Below, piece by piece: positions 8,521 through 17,058 of a stretch of DNA of 64,000 nt (its first letter is position 1; the number at the start of each line of letters is the position of its first letter). The stretch covers positions 584,377 through 648,376 of the forward strand of contig SCFO01000001.1 of NCBI GenBank assembly GCA_004078665.1, given 5' to 3'. A model generated the notes under the pieces. The model ran no database searches and was not told the DNA's origin. It saw only the letters and a list, made by a program, of their open reading frames with translations. A program made the translations under genes and the position numbers. This DNA comes from Halobacillus fulvus. Lineage in GTDB: Bacteria; Bacillota; Bacilli; Bacillales; Halobacillaceae.

Positions 8521-11500
8521 TTAAGCTTTAGACTTACGGCCACCTCTTTTAATAATTAAATAAAAGGATGGAACAAGTAGCAATGTCAGCACTGTTGAAA
8601 ACAATAGACCTGACACGATGGAAATCGCAAGCGGTTTGAATAGTACATCGCCTGTGAATATGATCGGGGTCAAGGCAGCGATCGATGTCAGTGATGTTAA
8701 AACGATCGGTCGAATTCTTGCCCGACCAGCTTCAATGGCTGCTTTCGTAAGGGATTGGTAAGTCTCACGGTTCTGTTCGATAAACTCGATCAAAATAACG
8801 GAGTTCCGTACAACAATTCCGGAGAGCGAAACGATGCCCAAAACAGCAAGGAAGCTGAGTGGTTCGCCTGAAATGAACAGGCCGATGATCGCACCTGTAA
8901 TTGCCAGGAATACAGTGCCTGTAATGACAAGCGGCATTAGCAGGGAATTAAACTGGATGGCGATCGTTAGGTAAATCAGGAACAGGACGATGACAAACAG
9001 TTTCGAAACTTCGATGAAGAATTCTGTCTCTGCATCTGTCTGACCACTTTCTACGATCGTATATCCATCCGGGAGTTCACTGGTTATGCGGTCGATGACA
9101 TCATTCGCTTGACTCGTGAATGTTTGTTCTTCTCCTTCTTTAGGATAGGCCTCTATGGTAATGGTTCTTTCCCCATTCAAGTGAGGAATCGTTCCGACTT
9201 GTTCTGTCTCTTCTTCCGTTATAATTTCGTCCAACGAGATAACAGTAGGAGGGCCTTGTGTCTGGTTACCACCCGAAATGACGCTCAAATCACTTAGATT
9301 CACGCCTTCCGCTTCGCCGTCATTGACAATGAGTTCAATCGGTAATCGTTCTACACCATTATCGAATGTACCGAGCGGGATACCGGTGTTGGCGAGCTGA
9401 AGCTGGGAAGTGACTTGATCGACAGGGATGTTGTTTTCCGCTAGTACATCCCGGTCTGGAATATAACGAATGAAAGGTTGCTCTCTGTCTGCATTGAGGG
9501 TCGCAATTTCAGCTTCTTCAATGTCTTCCAACTGACTTCTTAAGTTTTGAGCTTCTTCGAAAAGGGTTTCAAGCTCAGGTCCTTGAAGTTGAACCTGTAT
9601 TGGCGGTGATGGAGGAGGACCGGATACAATCGTCTCCAGGAAGATCTCAGCATTTGGGAATTCCTCTCTCAGAGGTTCTTCCCATTCGCTAATAAATTCG
9701 GTAGCACTTGTGTTCTCTCGGTCGATCCGGACTAAAAGCTGTCCGGTATTCTCGCCAGATCCCATCAGACCGGAATTGAAAATATTCGGCAGACCGGATC
9801 CTGCGTAAATTGCTGTTTCAACAATTTCGTCTTCTCCATCTAATAAAAATTGCTCCATATCCTCTAATTGTCCTTCAGCATTTTCGATCGGGGTACCTTT
9901 AGGGTACTCAACTGAGATCGTAACTTCAGGACGATCAGCTGCTGGAAAGAATTCGAACGGAATTCTTATCGCAAGAGTCGCCAGCAGAGCACAAATGACT
10001 AAACCTGTAATGGAAGTGATCCACGGTTTTTTAGTCGTTTTTGGCAGGACACGATCGGCGTAAAGCTTTTCAAGCCAGTTAAACAATCCGCCAAGTAACC
10101 CCGCTTTCTTCTTCGCTTCCTTTTTCCTTCTTAATTTTCTCGCATATTGAACGGTCGGAATGAACGTCAATGCAATGATGGTGGAGGCGACAATTGTAAA
10201 AATCAGCACCGAAGGTAAGGCTCTTATAAAATCTCCATTTGAACCGGATAAAAAGGTCAAAGGGAAAAAGCTGAATATAATCATAAGTGTAGAGGTGACG
10301 ATTGATTTTCCAACTTCTCTGACACCTTTAATGGTTCCCTCGAGTGGACCGTCACCCAATTGAAAACGCCTTTGGATATTATCGTTGACGACGATCGCGT
10401 CATCGACAAGAATACCGATCGCAATGATCATTCCGATGATTGAGATTTGGTTCAAGTCTACACCGACATAAGGTAGTGGGATGAGGCCGATGATAATCGA
10501 TATCGGAATAGCAAGACCAACTAGAATAGCCGAGGAAAGCGGCAATCCAAGCACCATAATCACGATGACCGCAAAAAAGGAAATGGCGAACGACGTGATC
10601 AGATTGTTAAAAACTTCATCGATAATTGTACTTTGAGTATAGAATTGATCGACCGTGATGTTTTCGGGCAGCGTGCTTTCCAATTCATTTACTGTCGAAG
10701 TGATCTGCTCTTGTAAAGCGGAAATATTAACGCCTCTCTCTGCTAAAACTGTAAGAGAAAGAGCGGACTGATTATCATAAGCAATAAGGTCTTCAGGACT
10801 CTCATCAACGGTATCGATACTTCCTACATCACCAAGAGTCAAGACATTTCCGTTTTCATCAGAACCGACAGCAAGAGTTTCAAGTTCTTCAAGTTCCGAA
10901 TATTTATCGAAAATCAACTGATAGATTTGACCATCCTCTTGTTCGGTACCGATGGCAGCAGGAGAGAGTTCCGTCTGAATGGTCGATAGGATAGTAAAAG
11001 GTGCGATCTGATTATCCTGTAATAATTCATTATCAAGCGAGATCGAAACTTTCTGCTCTGGCAATCCCTTGATCAAAATCGAGTCTACACCTGTTATATT
11101 TGTCAACTCTTCTCGCCATGTATCGAGGTCATTACGAAGAGCATAAAGATCTTCTCTTGAATCAGCCAATAGATGATAGGAAGCAACAGCTGATGTGGAG
11201 ATGTTTGTATTCACACTTGGATCCTGCACTCCGTCTGGAAACCCTCTGGATGTATCGGATACAATTTGACGGATTTGGGAATTGACCGTATTGCGATCAG
11301 CATCACCGGTAAGCGTCGCCGTTATGGTACCAAAACCGGTTGTCGATGAAGAAGTGATTTCATCAATTCCGTTTACGTCAGATAATTCATCTTCCAACGG
11401 ATTGGTCACGGTCCTTTCGACCTCTTCCGGTGTAGCACCTGGATAAACAGTTGAAATCGAAGCTACGTTAACGTTAATTTCTGGAATTTCCCTTTTGGGT

Positions 11501-11586
11501 AATTGTAAATAAGTAAATATTCCGGTGAATATGAGCAGTACGATAAACACCCATACAATTTTTTTGAAATGAAGTATTTTGGACAT
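8521..11586 (-). CDS. RND efflux transporter, SwrC/AcrB family
   Basis: Proton-driven membrane exporter of the resistance-nodulation-division type. The 1021-residue protein has TM1 at about 10-30 (IVWVFIVLLIFTGIFTYL), a large extracytoplasmic loop, a TM block around residues 330-480 with the relay motif GILVDDAIVVNDNI, a second loop, and a closing TM block with SGIVVRNSVILIEF. Bacillus SwrC (YerP), involved in surfactin self-resistance, is the nearest family member I know; substrate here is unknown. The start is ATG at 11586 behind AGGAGGAAGG; the in-frame ATG at 11604 lacks a ribosome site. No membrane-fusion partner or adjacent regulator is seen. Confidence 0.88.
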   Translation of the reverse strand: MSKILHFKKIVWVFIVLLIFTGIFTYLQLPKREIPEINVNVASISTVYPGATPEEVERTVTNPLEDELSDVNGIDEITSSSTTGFGTITATLTGDADRNTVNSQIRQIVSDTSRGFPDGVQDPSVNTNISTSAVASYHLLADSREDLYALRNDLDTWREELTNITGVDSILIKGLPEQKVSISLDNELLQDNQIAPFTILSTIQTELSPAAIGTEQEDGQIYQLIFDKYSELEELETLAVGSDENGNVLTLGDVGSIDTVDESPEDLIAYDNQSALSLTVLAERGVNISALQEQITSTVNELESTLPENITVDQFYTQSTIIDEVFNNLITSFAISFFAVIVIMVLGLPLSSAILVGLAIPISIIIGLIPLPYVGVDLNQISIIGMIIAIGILVDDAIVVNDNIQRRFQLGDGPLEGTIKGVREVGKSIVTSTLMIIFSFFPLTFLSGSNGDFIRALPSVLIFTIVASTIIALTFIPTVQYARKLRRKKEAKKKAGLLGGLFNWLEKLYADRVLPKTTKKPWITSITGLVICALLATLAIRIPFEFFPAADRPEVTISVEYPKGTPIENAEGQLEDMEQFLLDGEDEIVETAIYAGSGLPNIFNSGLMGSGENTGQLLVRIDRENTSATEFISEWEEPLREEFPNAEIFLETIVSGPPPSPPIQVQLQGPELETLFEEAQNLRSQLEDIEEAEIATLNADREQPFIRYIPDRDVLAENNIPVDQVTSQLQLANTGIPLGTFDNGVERLPIELIVNDGEAEGVNLSDLSVISGGNQTQGPPTVISLDEIITEEETEQVGTIPHLNGERTITIEAYPKEGEEQTFTSQANDVIDRITSELPDGYTIVESGQTDAETEFFIEVSKLFVIVLFLIYLTIAIQFNSLLMPLVITGTVFLAITGAIIGLFISGEPLSFLAVLGIVSLSGIVVRNSVILIEFIEQNRETYQSLTKAAIEAGRARIRPIVLTSLTSIAALTPIIFTGDVLFKPLAISIVSGLLFSTVLTLLLVPSFYLIIKRGGRKSKA

Positions 11587-11627
11587 ATCCTTCCTCCTTA
11601 ACATTAATCAAGATGAAATTCTTCTTA

Positions 11628-11656
11628 AGTATAAATTTTTTTGACACATGTGTCAT
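11628..11656 (-). promoter_or_regulatory. RND promoter with palindromic operator
   Basis: On the minus strand, -35 ATGACA (11656-11651), 17-base spacer, -10 TATACT (11633-11628). The perfect 14-base palindrome TGACACATGTGTCA (11642-11655) covers the -35 and half the spacer, as expected for a repressor operator. Start of transcription would be near 11621, about 35 bases before the ATG. Confidence 0.7.
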
Positions 11657-11701
11657 TTATTTTGTTCGCTTCAATGTGCTGGACCTTTGTGTTTGTAACC
11701 C

Positions 11702-11730
11702 TTTACATTTTTATGTCTATCTTATATAAT
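11702..11730 (+). promoter_or_regulatory. Sigma-A promoter of cdd
   Basis: TTTACA (11702-11707), 17 bases, TATAAT (11725-11730). The cdd ATG is 30 bases further on. Confidence 0.75.
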
Positions 11731-11759
11731 TATCTTCCCAATTAGAGGGAGGTTAAAAT

Positions 11760-12167
11760 ATGAATCGAGAACAATTAATTAATAAAGCTAAAGACATGCG
11801 GGAACAGGCTTATGTTCCTTATTCAAAATTCCCAGTAGGTGCCGCTCTGCTCGCGGAAGATGGTACAGTTTATACAGGATGCAACATTGAAAATGCCGCA
11901 TACCCTGTCACATGCTGTGCGGAGAGGGTAGCCATTTTCAAGGCGATTTCAGAAGGGCAGCATCGTTTTAAGGAACTTGCCGTTGTAGCGGATACGAAGC
12001 GCCCAGTCCCACCTTGTGGTTCCTGTCGACAGGTCATGAGCGAATTTTTTGATGCTCATGTAAAGATACATACTGCGAACCTCCAAGGCGATACGAAATC
12101 ATTGTCGATGGAAGAATTGTTACCATTTTCATTCGCATCTTCAGATCTTCCGGAGCAGAAGAAATAG
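11760..12167 (+). CDS. cdd: Cytidine deaminase
   Basis: Pyrimidine salvage enzyme converting cytidine and deoxycytidine to the uridine forms. The 135-residue homotetrameric type shows substrate residues in CNIENAAYP, the zinc site C53 with proton shuttle E55 (TCCAERVA), and C86/C89 in PPCGSCRQ. GAGGGAGG precedes the ATG. In B. subtilis cdd sits between dgkA and era; here it has its own promoter and stands alone, back to back with the RND gene. No terminator with a T-run follows; a long inverted repeat does. Confidence 0.95.
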   Translation: MNREQLINKAKDMREQAYVPYSKFPVGAALLAEDGTVYTGCNIENAAYPVTCCAERVAIFKAISEGQHRFKELAVVADTKRPVPPCGSCRQVMSEFFDAHVKIHTANLQGDTKSLSMEELLPFSFASSDLPEQKK

Positions 12168-12168
12168 C

Positions 12169-12263
12169 CACTCCCTGATTCAGTCATGAATTTAATGATA
12201 TCGCCTAGTACGCCATCGCCCTTGATGACATACGCTGATATAGAATACATGACTGAAGGAGTG
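12169..12263 (+). repeat. Long imperfect inverted repeat before cotD-like gene
   Basis: Left arm CACTCC-CTGA-TTCAGTCATG (12169-12188) pairs with right arm CATGACTGAAGGAGTG (12248-12263) except for a 4-base bulge. Inside, ATATCGC and GC(T)GATAT can pair further. The right arm holds AAGGAG (12256-12261), the ribosome site of the gene at 12272, so as RNA the structure would hide it. There is no T-run. Confidence 0.6.
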
Positions 12264-12271
12264 AAGTTCAT

Positions 12272-12715
12272 ATGCATCACCATATGAAGGGACACTGTCA
12301 TTCGGGCTGTCAACGTCGTCCGATAGTTTGCCCGATGCAAGAGTGTGTAATGGATCAGTATTTTGTAGAGAATCAAGATTACATTCACCCTACTCACATT
12401 CTTGTGCAAAATCATCATTTATTAAACAATTATCATTACTTCCCGTATCTCGTATCACAGGCTAATGACTTCCAGACGCAGGATTACGCTTTCCCGCAAG
12501 GATCTTCACCTGATTACGATTGGATGAATTATATGGAACCACAAATGAATCCACAAGGAATGGGTCCTCAAGGCATGATGCCTCAAGGAATGAGTCCTAT
12601 GCAGATGGGGATGGCTCCAGGGGCCCAGGCTCCCATGATGGGTGCAGGACAAATGCCGATGATGGGCCCAGGTCAGATGCCGATGATGATGGGTAACGAC
12701 ATGATGAATGATTAA
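12272..12715 (+). CDS. cotD: Spore coat protein, CotD family
   Basis: Inner-coat-type protein of 147 residues. The first 60 are rich in His, Cys and aromatic residues with the CotD hallmarks HPTHILVQNHHLL and HYFP (B. subtilis CotD has HIHPQHTTNVNH and HYFP). Residues 85-147 are a Met/Gly/Pro/Gln-rich low-complexity tail with repeats of PQGM and GQMPMM that I do not know from CotD. Its place just before ypsA-gpsB matches cotD in B. subtilis. AAGGAG lies 10 bases before the ATG within an inverted repeat. Late mother-cell (sigma-K) expression is expected, but no clear promoter was found. Confidence 0.8.
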   Translation: MHHHMKGHCHSGCQRRPIVCPMQECVMDQYFVENQDYIHPTHILVQNHHLLNNYHYFPYLVSQANDFQTQDYAFPQGSSPDYDWMNYMEPQMNPQGMGPQGMMPQGMSPMQMGMAPGAQAPMMGAGQMPMMGPGQMPMMMGNDMMND

Positions 12716-12720
12716 CAAGG

Positions 12721-12749
12721 AATAAGCCACAGCTTGTGGCTTATTTTCT
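12721..12749 (+). terminator. Terminator after cotD-like gene
   Basis: AATAAGCCAC (12721-12730) and GTGGCTTATT (12736-12745) with loop AGCTT, followed by TTCTTTT. Confidence 0.8.
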
Positions 12750-12831
12750 TTTGGGTTAGGGTACCTGTTATTTTAAGGAATGGATACTCATTGATTTTTA
12801 AACGAATAGAACCAAAAAATGAGGTGAAGAA

Positions 12832-13398
12832 ATGAAAACACTCGTCGTAACCGGATATAAACCAATTGAAATGGGGATCTTTAAACCGGATGATCCTAAA
12901 ATATACTTTGTTAAAGAAGCGATCAAAAAACGACTGATTGGCTTAATGGAAGAAGGACTAGAGTGGGTGCTCACTTCAGGACAAATGGGCGTCGAGCTTT
13001 GGACAGCTGAAGTGGTTTTAGATTTAAAAGAAGATGAATATCCAATTGAGTTAGGCATCATTCCACCATTTGAAAATCAACACGAGCGGTGGCCGGAAGC
13101 TTTTCAAGCGGTTTATGAAGAGGTGACGATGCTTGCGGATTTCTTCAAGCCTGTTTTTAACAAAGGATATGATGGGCCTTATCAGTTTCGTGCGAAAGAT
13201 CAGTTCTTAGTTGAGCACTCGGACGGATGCCTTGTTTTATTTGATGAGGATACAGATGGAAGTCCAAAATTCTTTTTAAATGTCGCCCGCAAGTATAAAG
13301 AGGCTGGGAGCTATGACATTTTGTACATAACCCCTTTTGATTTGGATGAAATTGTAGAAGAGATGAGAATGAATGACCCTGATTACTGGCAACAATAG
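12832..13398 (+). CDS. ypsA: YpsA, SLOG-superfamily protein (DUF1273)
   Basis: 188-residue cytoplasmic protein of the YpsA family, a Rossmann-like SLOG fold thought to bind a nucleotide-type ligand; in B. subtilis ypsA is linked to cell division control. The start MKTLVVTGYKP, the motif WVLTSGQMGVELW and the C-terminal DPDYWQQ region match the family over full length. GAGGTG lies 7 bases before the ATG. It is followed by gpsB, the conserved neighbour. Confidence 0.9.
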   Translation: MKTLVVTGYKPIEMGIFKPDDPKIYFVKEAIKKRLIGLMEEGLEWVLTSGQMGVELWTAEVVLDLKEDEYPIELGIIPPFENQHERWPEAFQAVYEEVTMLADFFKPVFNKGYDGPYQFRAKDQFLVEHSDGCLVLFDEDTDGSPKFFLNVARKYKEAGSYDILYITPFDLDEIVEEMRMNDPDYWQQ

Positions 13399-13477
13399 AA
13401 ACATCGCCGAAAATCAAATTGACATTTCCACAAGCTTTTGAAAAAATATAGATAATGTGGTAAACAGAGGTGATTAG

Positions 13478-13783
13478 ATGAGCGAAGAACAGTATCATTT
13501 ATCAGGAAAAGAAATTCTTGAGAAGGATTTCAAGACGTCTATGAGGGGTTACAATCAGGAAGAAGTAGATGAGTATTTAGATTTAATTATTCAGGATTAT
13601 GACAGATTCACTCAAGAGATTGAGCGCTTGCAGCAGGAAAATGACCGTTTGAAACGAATGTCATCGAGGGAAGTACCAACGCGTCCAAAGTCGAACACAG
13701 GCAATCATCAAGTCAATTATGATATTTTAAAAAGGGTGTCGAACCTAGAGAAAGCTGTATTTGGAAAAAAATACGCGGATTAA
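13478..13783 (+). CDS. gpsB: Cell division/growth regulator GpsB
   Basis: DivIVA-like adaptor that shuttles PBP1 (the ponA product, also in this window) between side wall and septum. 101 residues: DivIVA lipid-binding-type N-terminus (ILEKDFKTSMRGYNQEEVDEYLD), coiled coil at about 35-65, a linker, and a short C-terminal helix (NYDILKRVSNLEKAVFGK). AGAGGTGAT precedes the ATG. Its location between ypsA and rnpB is conserved in Bacillus. Confidence 0.95.
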   Translation: MSEEQYHLSGKEILEKDFKTSMRGYNQEEVDEYLDLIIQDYDRFTQEIERLQQENDRLKRMSSREVPTRPKSNTGNHQVNYDILKRVSNLEKAVFGKKYAD

Positions 13784-13801
13784 GCATCCTGAGATTTCCA
13801 A

Positions 13802-13830
13802 GTGACAAGACATGCTCTGTCTGGTACAAT
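13802..13830 (+). promoter_or_regulatory. Promoter of rnpB
   Basis: GTGACA (13802-13807), 17-base spacer, TACAAT (13825-13830). It is correctly placed to start transcription about 30 bases before the P1 stem of the RNase P RNA. Confidence 0.7.
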
Positions 13831-13865
13831 AGGTAAGTACGCCAAAAGAGCGTTGAATCGATTAA

Positions 13866-14257
13866 TTTGAATACTCGGGTAATCGCTGTATGACTCGATC
13901 ATGCAGAGGAAAGTCCATGCTCGCACAGGCTGAGATGCCTGTAGTGTTCGTGCCTGACGAAACCATAAGTCAGGGTAGTGAATTTCACTAACGGCAGGGA
14001 AAATTCCTAAGTCGACAGATATGGAATGAATACCTTGAAAGTGCCACAGTGACGGAGCCGGTGCAGAAATGCAGCGGGTGGAACGAGGTAAACCCCACGA
14101 GCGAGCAACCCAAAATTAGGTAGGGGCACTTTTCCGATGGAATTTGAACAGAGGAAGAGGCCGTTTAACGGCAGATAGATGATTACCACCGGAGTACGAG
14201 GTTGACCACCGCTTGCAGTACACTGGTACAGAACATGGCTTACAGAGTATTCAAAGG
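13866..14257 (+). ncRNA. rnpB: RNase P RNA, Bacillus type B
   Basis: Catalytic RNA subunit of ribonuclease P, which removes 5' leaders from pre-tRNAs. Diagnostic segments: GGGTAATCGCTG and GAGGAAAGTCCATGCTCGCAC near the 5' end, TTGAAAGTGCCACAGTGACG and GTGGAACGAGGTAAACCCC in the middle, AGATAGATGATTACC and ACAGAACATGGCTTACAGA near the 3' end. TTGAATACTC (13866-13875) pairs with GAGTATTCAA (14245-14254) as helix P1, fixing the mature ends within a few bases. Type B layout, as in B. subtilis. Followed by a strong terminator. Confidence 0.95.
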
Positions 14258-14279
14258 TCGTTTTCATATGTACACATTT

Positions 14280-14319
14280 CCCTTCTGAAAAGCCGGTTTG
14301 CTTTTTAGAGGGGTTTTTT
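14280..14319 (+). terminator. Terminator after rnpB
   Basis: CCCTTCTGAAAAGC (14280-14293) pairs over 14 positions, counting two G-U pairs, with GCTTTTTAGAGGGG (14300-14313), followed by six T. Confidence 0.85.
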
Positions 14320-14351
14320 ATTGATCACATAAGCTGAAGGAGGTTACGAGA

Positions 14352-15488
14352 ATGGAAAATTCAGTGACATTAATAGCAACGGCTGCAATGGGCCTTGAAG
14401 CCATTGTAGCGAAAGAAGTAAAAGCCTTAGGGTACGAAGACGTTACCGTTGAAAATGGGCGCGTCCTGTTCACAGCAGATGTATCTGCCATACCGCGGGC
14501 GAATTTATGGCTCCGTACAGCGGACAGGGTCAAACTTTTGGTCGGAAGGTTTAAAGCTACCAGTTTTGATGAGCTATTCGAAAGCACCAAGGCTTTGCCG
14601 TGGGAGCAGTTTATTACGGAGGACGGAGAATTTCCGGTCGTGGGGAAATCTGTTAAATCAAAACTTTACAGTGTGCCGGACTGTCAGTCGATTGTAAAAA
14701 AAGCGATTGTCGAAAGGTTAAAGCAAAAATACGGAATTGCTTCCTGGCTGAAAGAATCAGGTGCTTTCTATCGGGTGGAAATTGCCCTTCATAAAGACGA
14801 AGCCCTACTGACGATCGATACTTCCGGAAGCGGCCTTCATAAGCGTGGGTATCGTGTCGGACAAGGGGAGGCGCCTTTGAAGGAAACATTGGCAGCTGCG
14901 CTCGTTCAAGTTACCAACTGGCATCCGGACCTTCCGTTTGTCGACCCATTTTGCGGTTCCGGTACGATTGCGATTGAAGCTGCACTAATCGGCCAAAACA
15001 TCGCTCCAGGATTTAACCGGGAATTCGCTTCTGAAGATTGGGGCTTTATCCCACAAGAAGTTTGGGATCAAGCCTTTCAAGAGGCAGAAGATATGGCGAA
15101 TTATGATCAGCCTCTGAATATTACAGGATCAGATATCAATCCTAAACTGATCGAAATAGCCAAGCAGAACGCGATGGAAGCAGGACTTGGCGATTTAGTC
15201 ACCTGGAAACAGATGCAGATGCAGGATTTCATGCCGAAGCAGGAGAATGGGTACCTTGTGTCTAATCCTCCTTATGGGGAACGAATGGGCGAGCGACAAG
15301 AAGTCGAAGATATGTACCGCGATTTAGGGACGATCATGAAGGATCATCCTTCTTGGAGTGTTTACATTCTGACCTCACACGAAAGTTTTGAGAAGCTGTA
15401 TGGCCAAAAAGCTACGAAGAAACGGAAGCTTTTCAATGGCTTTATCAAAACCGATTATTACCAATATTTCGGGAAGCATGTGAAATAG
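14352..15488 (+). CDS. ypsC: THUMP-domain RNA guanine-N2 methyltransferase, RlmL/YpsC family
   Basis: Predicted 23S rRNA methyltransferase using SAM. 378 residues: N-terminal ferredoxin-like plus THUMP RNA-binding region (about 1-160), then a Rossmann methyltransferase with SAM motif DPFCGSGTIAIEA (about 197-209) and catalytic NPPYGERMG (about 308-316), typical of N2-guanine enzymes. It corresponds to the N-terminal half of E. coli RlmL; B. subtilis ypsC also lies just after rnpB. GGAGG lies 8 bases before the ATG. The carboxypeptidase gene starts 11 bases after its stop. Confidence 0.9.
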   Translation: MENSVTLIATAAMGLEAIVAKEVKALGYEDVTVENGRVLFTADVSAIPRANLWLRTADRVKLLVGRFKATSFDELFESTKALPWEQFITEDGEFPVVGKSVKSKLYSVPDCQSIVKKAIVERLKQKYGIASWLKESGAFYRVEIALHKDEALLTIDTSGSGLHKRGYRVGQGEAPLKETLAAALVQVTNWHPDLPFVDPFCGSGTIAIEAALIGQNIAPGFNREFASEDWGFIPQEVWDQAFQEAEDMANYDQPLNITGSDINPKLIEIAKQNAMEAGLGDLVTWKQMQMQDFMPKQENGYLVSNPPYGERMGERQEVEDMYRDLGTIMKDHPSWSVYILTSHESFEKLYGQKATKKRKLFNGFIKTDYYQYFGKHVK

Positions 15489-15499
15489 GGAGGACGATT

Positions 15500-16993
15500 A
15501 TGACACAGGAAATCGAACACAAGTTTAAAGAATTGTTAAGAGAGCAATCGTCGTATTCGGAGGCCATTGGACTGATGGCATGGGATATGAGGACAAAGGC
15601 GCCTGTCAAAGGGATGGACAACCGTTCAGAAGTGATCGGAGTCCTTTCCCAAAAAGTCCATGAGTTGCAAACTTCTGATGAGATGAGGTCGTGTATCGAT
15701 ACATTAAAAGGGAACGTTCAAGATCCCATTCTCAAAAGAGCGGTGGAGGAAGCGGAAGAAACGTATGAAAAGACCGCTAAAATTCCGACTCATGAGTATA
15801 GAGAATACGTGACGCTACAATCCAAAGCAGAATCCGTTTGGGCAAAAGCAAAAGCTGAGAACGATTTTGAAAGCTTCCAGCCGTATCTTGAAAAGCTGGT
15901 CGAGTATAATCGCCGCTTTGCAGAGTATTGGGGATACGAAAATCACAGGTACGATGCCTTGTTAAATAATTATGAGCCAGGGGTTACGGTGGAAGTGCTC
16001 GACCAAGTTTTCCCTAAAGTGAGAAAAGCTTTGACAGAACTGCTTTCAAACATACAGCAAGCCCCAATCCAACCAGATCCTTCGGTTTTGGAAGGCCATT
16101 TCCCTAAAGAAAAACAAGCTCAGTTCAGTGAAGAAATTCTTAAACGGATGGGCTATGACTTTGAAGCGGGACGACTGGATGAAACGATTCATCCGTTTGC
16201 CATCGGTTTGAACCGCAATGATGTCCGGGTGACAACGAAATACGATGAACAGGATTTTCGGACGGCAGTTTTCGGTACGATCCACGAAGGTGGCCATGCC
16301 CTGTACGAACAAAACATTAGCGAAGAGCTATCGTTCACACCGCTTGCCACAGGGACTTCGATGGGGATCCATGAATCACAGTCCTTGTTTTGGGAAAACT
16401 TCATCGCTCGAAATGAAGCCTTTTGGGAGAACCACTATCAATTGTTCAAAGCGTATGCTCCTGATAGTTTCCAAGAGCTCCCGCTTGACGATTTTTACCG
16501 GGCCATCAATGAAGTCAAACCATCCTTTATCCGTATTGAAGCGGATGAGTTGACGTATTGTTTGCACATTATGGTTCGTTATGAACTTGAAAAAGCTCTA
16601 ATCGGCGGAGAAATTGAAGTCAAAGATCTCCCTCGTCTTTGGAACGAAAAAATGAAAGATTATCTGGGCATTGAACCACGGAATGATGCGGAAGGTGTGC
16701 TTCAAGATATTCACTGGTCGGGCGGAGACTTTGGCTATTTCCCCTCCTATGCTCTCGGATATATGTATGCGGCTCAACTATCAAGTCGTATGGAACAGGA
16801 CCTCGATGTTGAAGCGATCATCAGAAAAGGTGACTTCCACCAAATCAAGGAGTGGTTAACCGAAAATATCCATCAGTACGGAAAAATGAAGAAGCCGCTC
16901 CAATTATTAATGGATGTCACCGGTGAAGGCTTGAATCCAGACAAAATCATCGAGTACTTAACTGAAAAATATAAAAAGATTTATCAATTTTAA
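15500..16993 (+). CDS. ypwA: Thermostable metallocarboxypeptidase, M32 family
   Basis: Zinc carboxypeptidase that trims C-terminal residues from peptides in the cytosol. The 497-residue, mostly helical protein has the zinc motif HEGGH (in FGTIHEGGHALYEQ) with the downstream glutamate in GIHESQSLFWEN, and the family signature region FRTAVFGTIHEGGHA. Length matches B. subtilis YpwA (501). It is transcribed with ypsC (11-base gap, GGGAGG ribosome site) and ends at a terminator. Confidence 0.92.
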   Translation: MTQEIEHKFKELLREQSSYSEAIGLMAWDMRTKAPVKGMDNRSEVIGVLSQKVHELQTSDEMRSCIDTLKGNVQDPILKRAVEEAEETYEKTAKIPTHEYREYVTLQSKAESVWAKAKAENDFESFQPYLEKLVEYNRRFAEYWGYENHRYDALLNNYEPGVTVEVLDQVFPKVRKALTELLSNIQQAPIQPDPSVLEGHFPKEKQAQFSEEILKRMGYDFEAGRLDETIHPFAIGLNRNDVRVTTKYDEQDFRTAVFGTIHEGGHALYEQNISEELSFTPLATGTSMGIHESQSLFWENFIARNEAFWENHYQLFKAYAPDSFQELPLDDFYRAINEVKPSFIRIEADELTYCLHIMVRYELEKALIGGEIEVKDLPRLWNEKMKDYLGIEPRNDAEGVLQDIHWSGGDFGYFPSYALGYMYAAQLSSRMEQDLDVEAIIRKGDFHQIKEWLTENIHQYGKMKKPLQLLMDVTGEGLNPDKIIEYLTEKYKKIYQF

Positions 16994-17001
16994 GGAGACC
17001 T

Positions 17002-17032
17002 ACCAACTGTTTACGGACAGTTGGTCTTCTTT
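17002..17032 (+). terminator. Terminator after ypwA
   Basis: ACCAACTGT (17002-17010) pairs with ACAGTTGGT (17017-17025), followed by CTTCTTT. Confidence 0.75.
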
Positions 17033-17058
17033 ATCATCCGCTTTAAGGAGGAGTTGTC

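Noticed and set aside
13866-14257. Coding frames inside the rnpB region
   Set aside because: The stretch is fully explained by the conserved RNase P RNA with P1 pairing, promoter and terminator.
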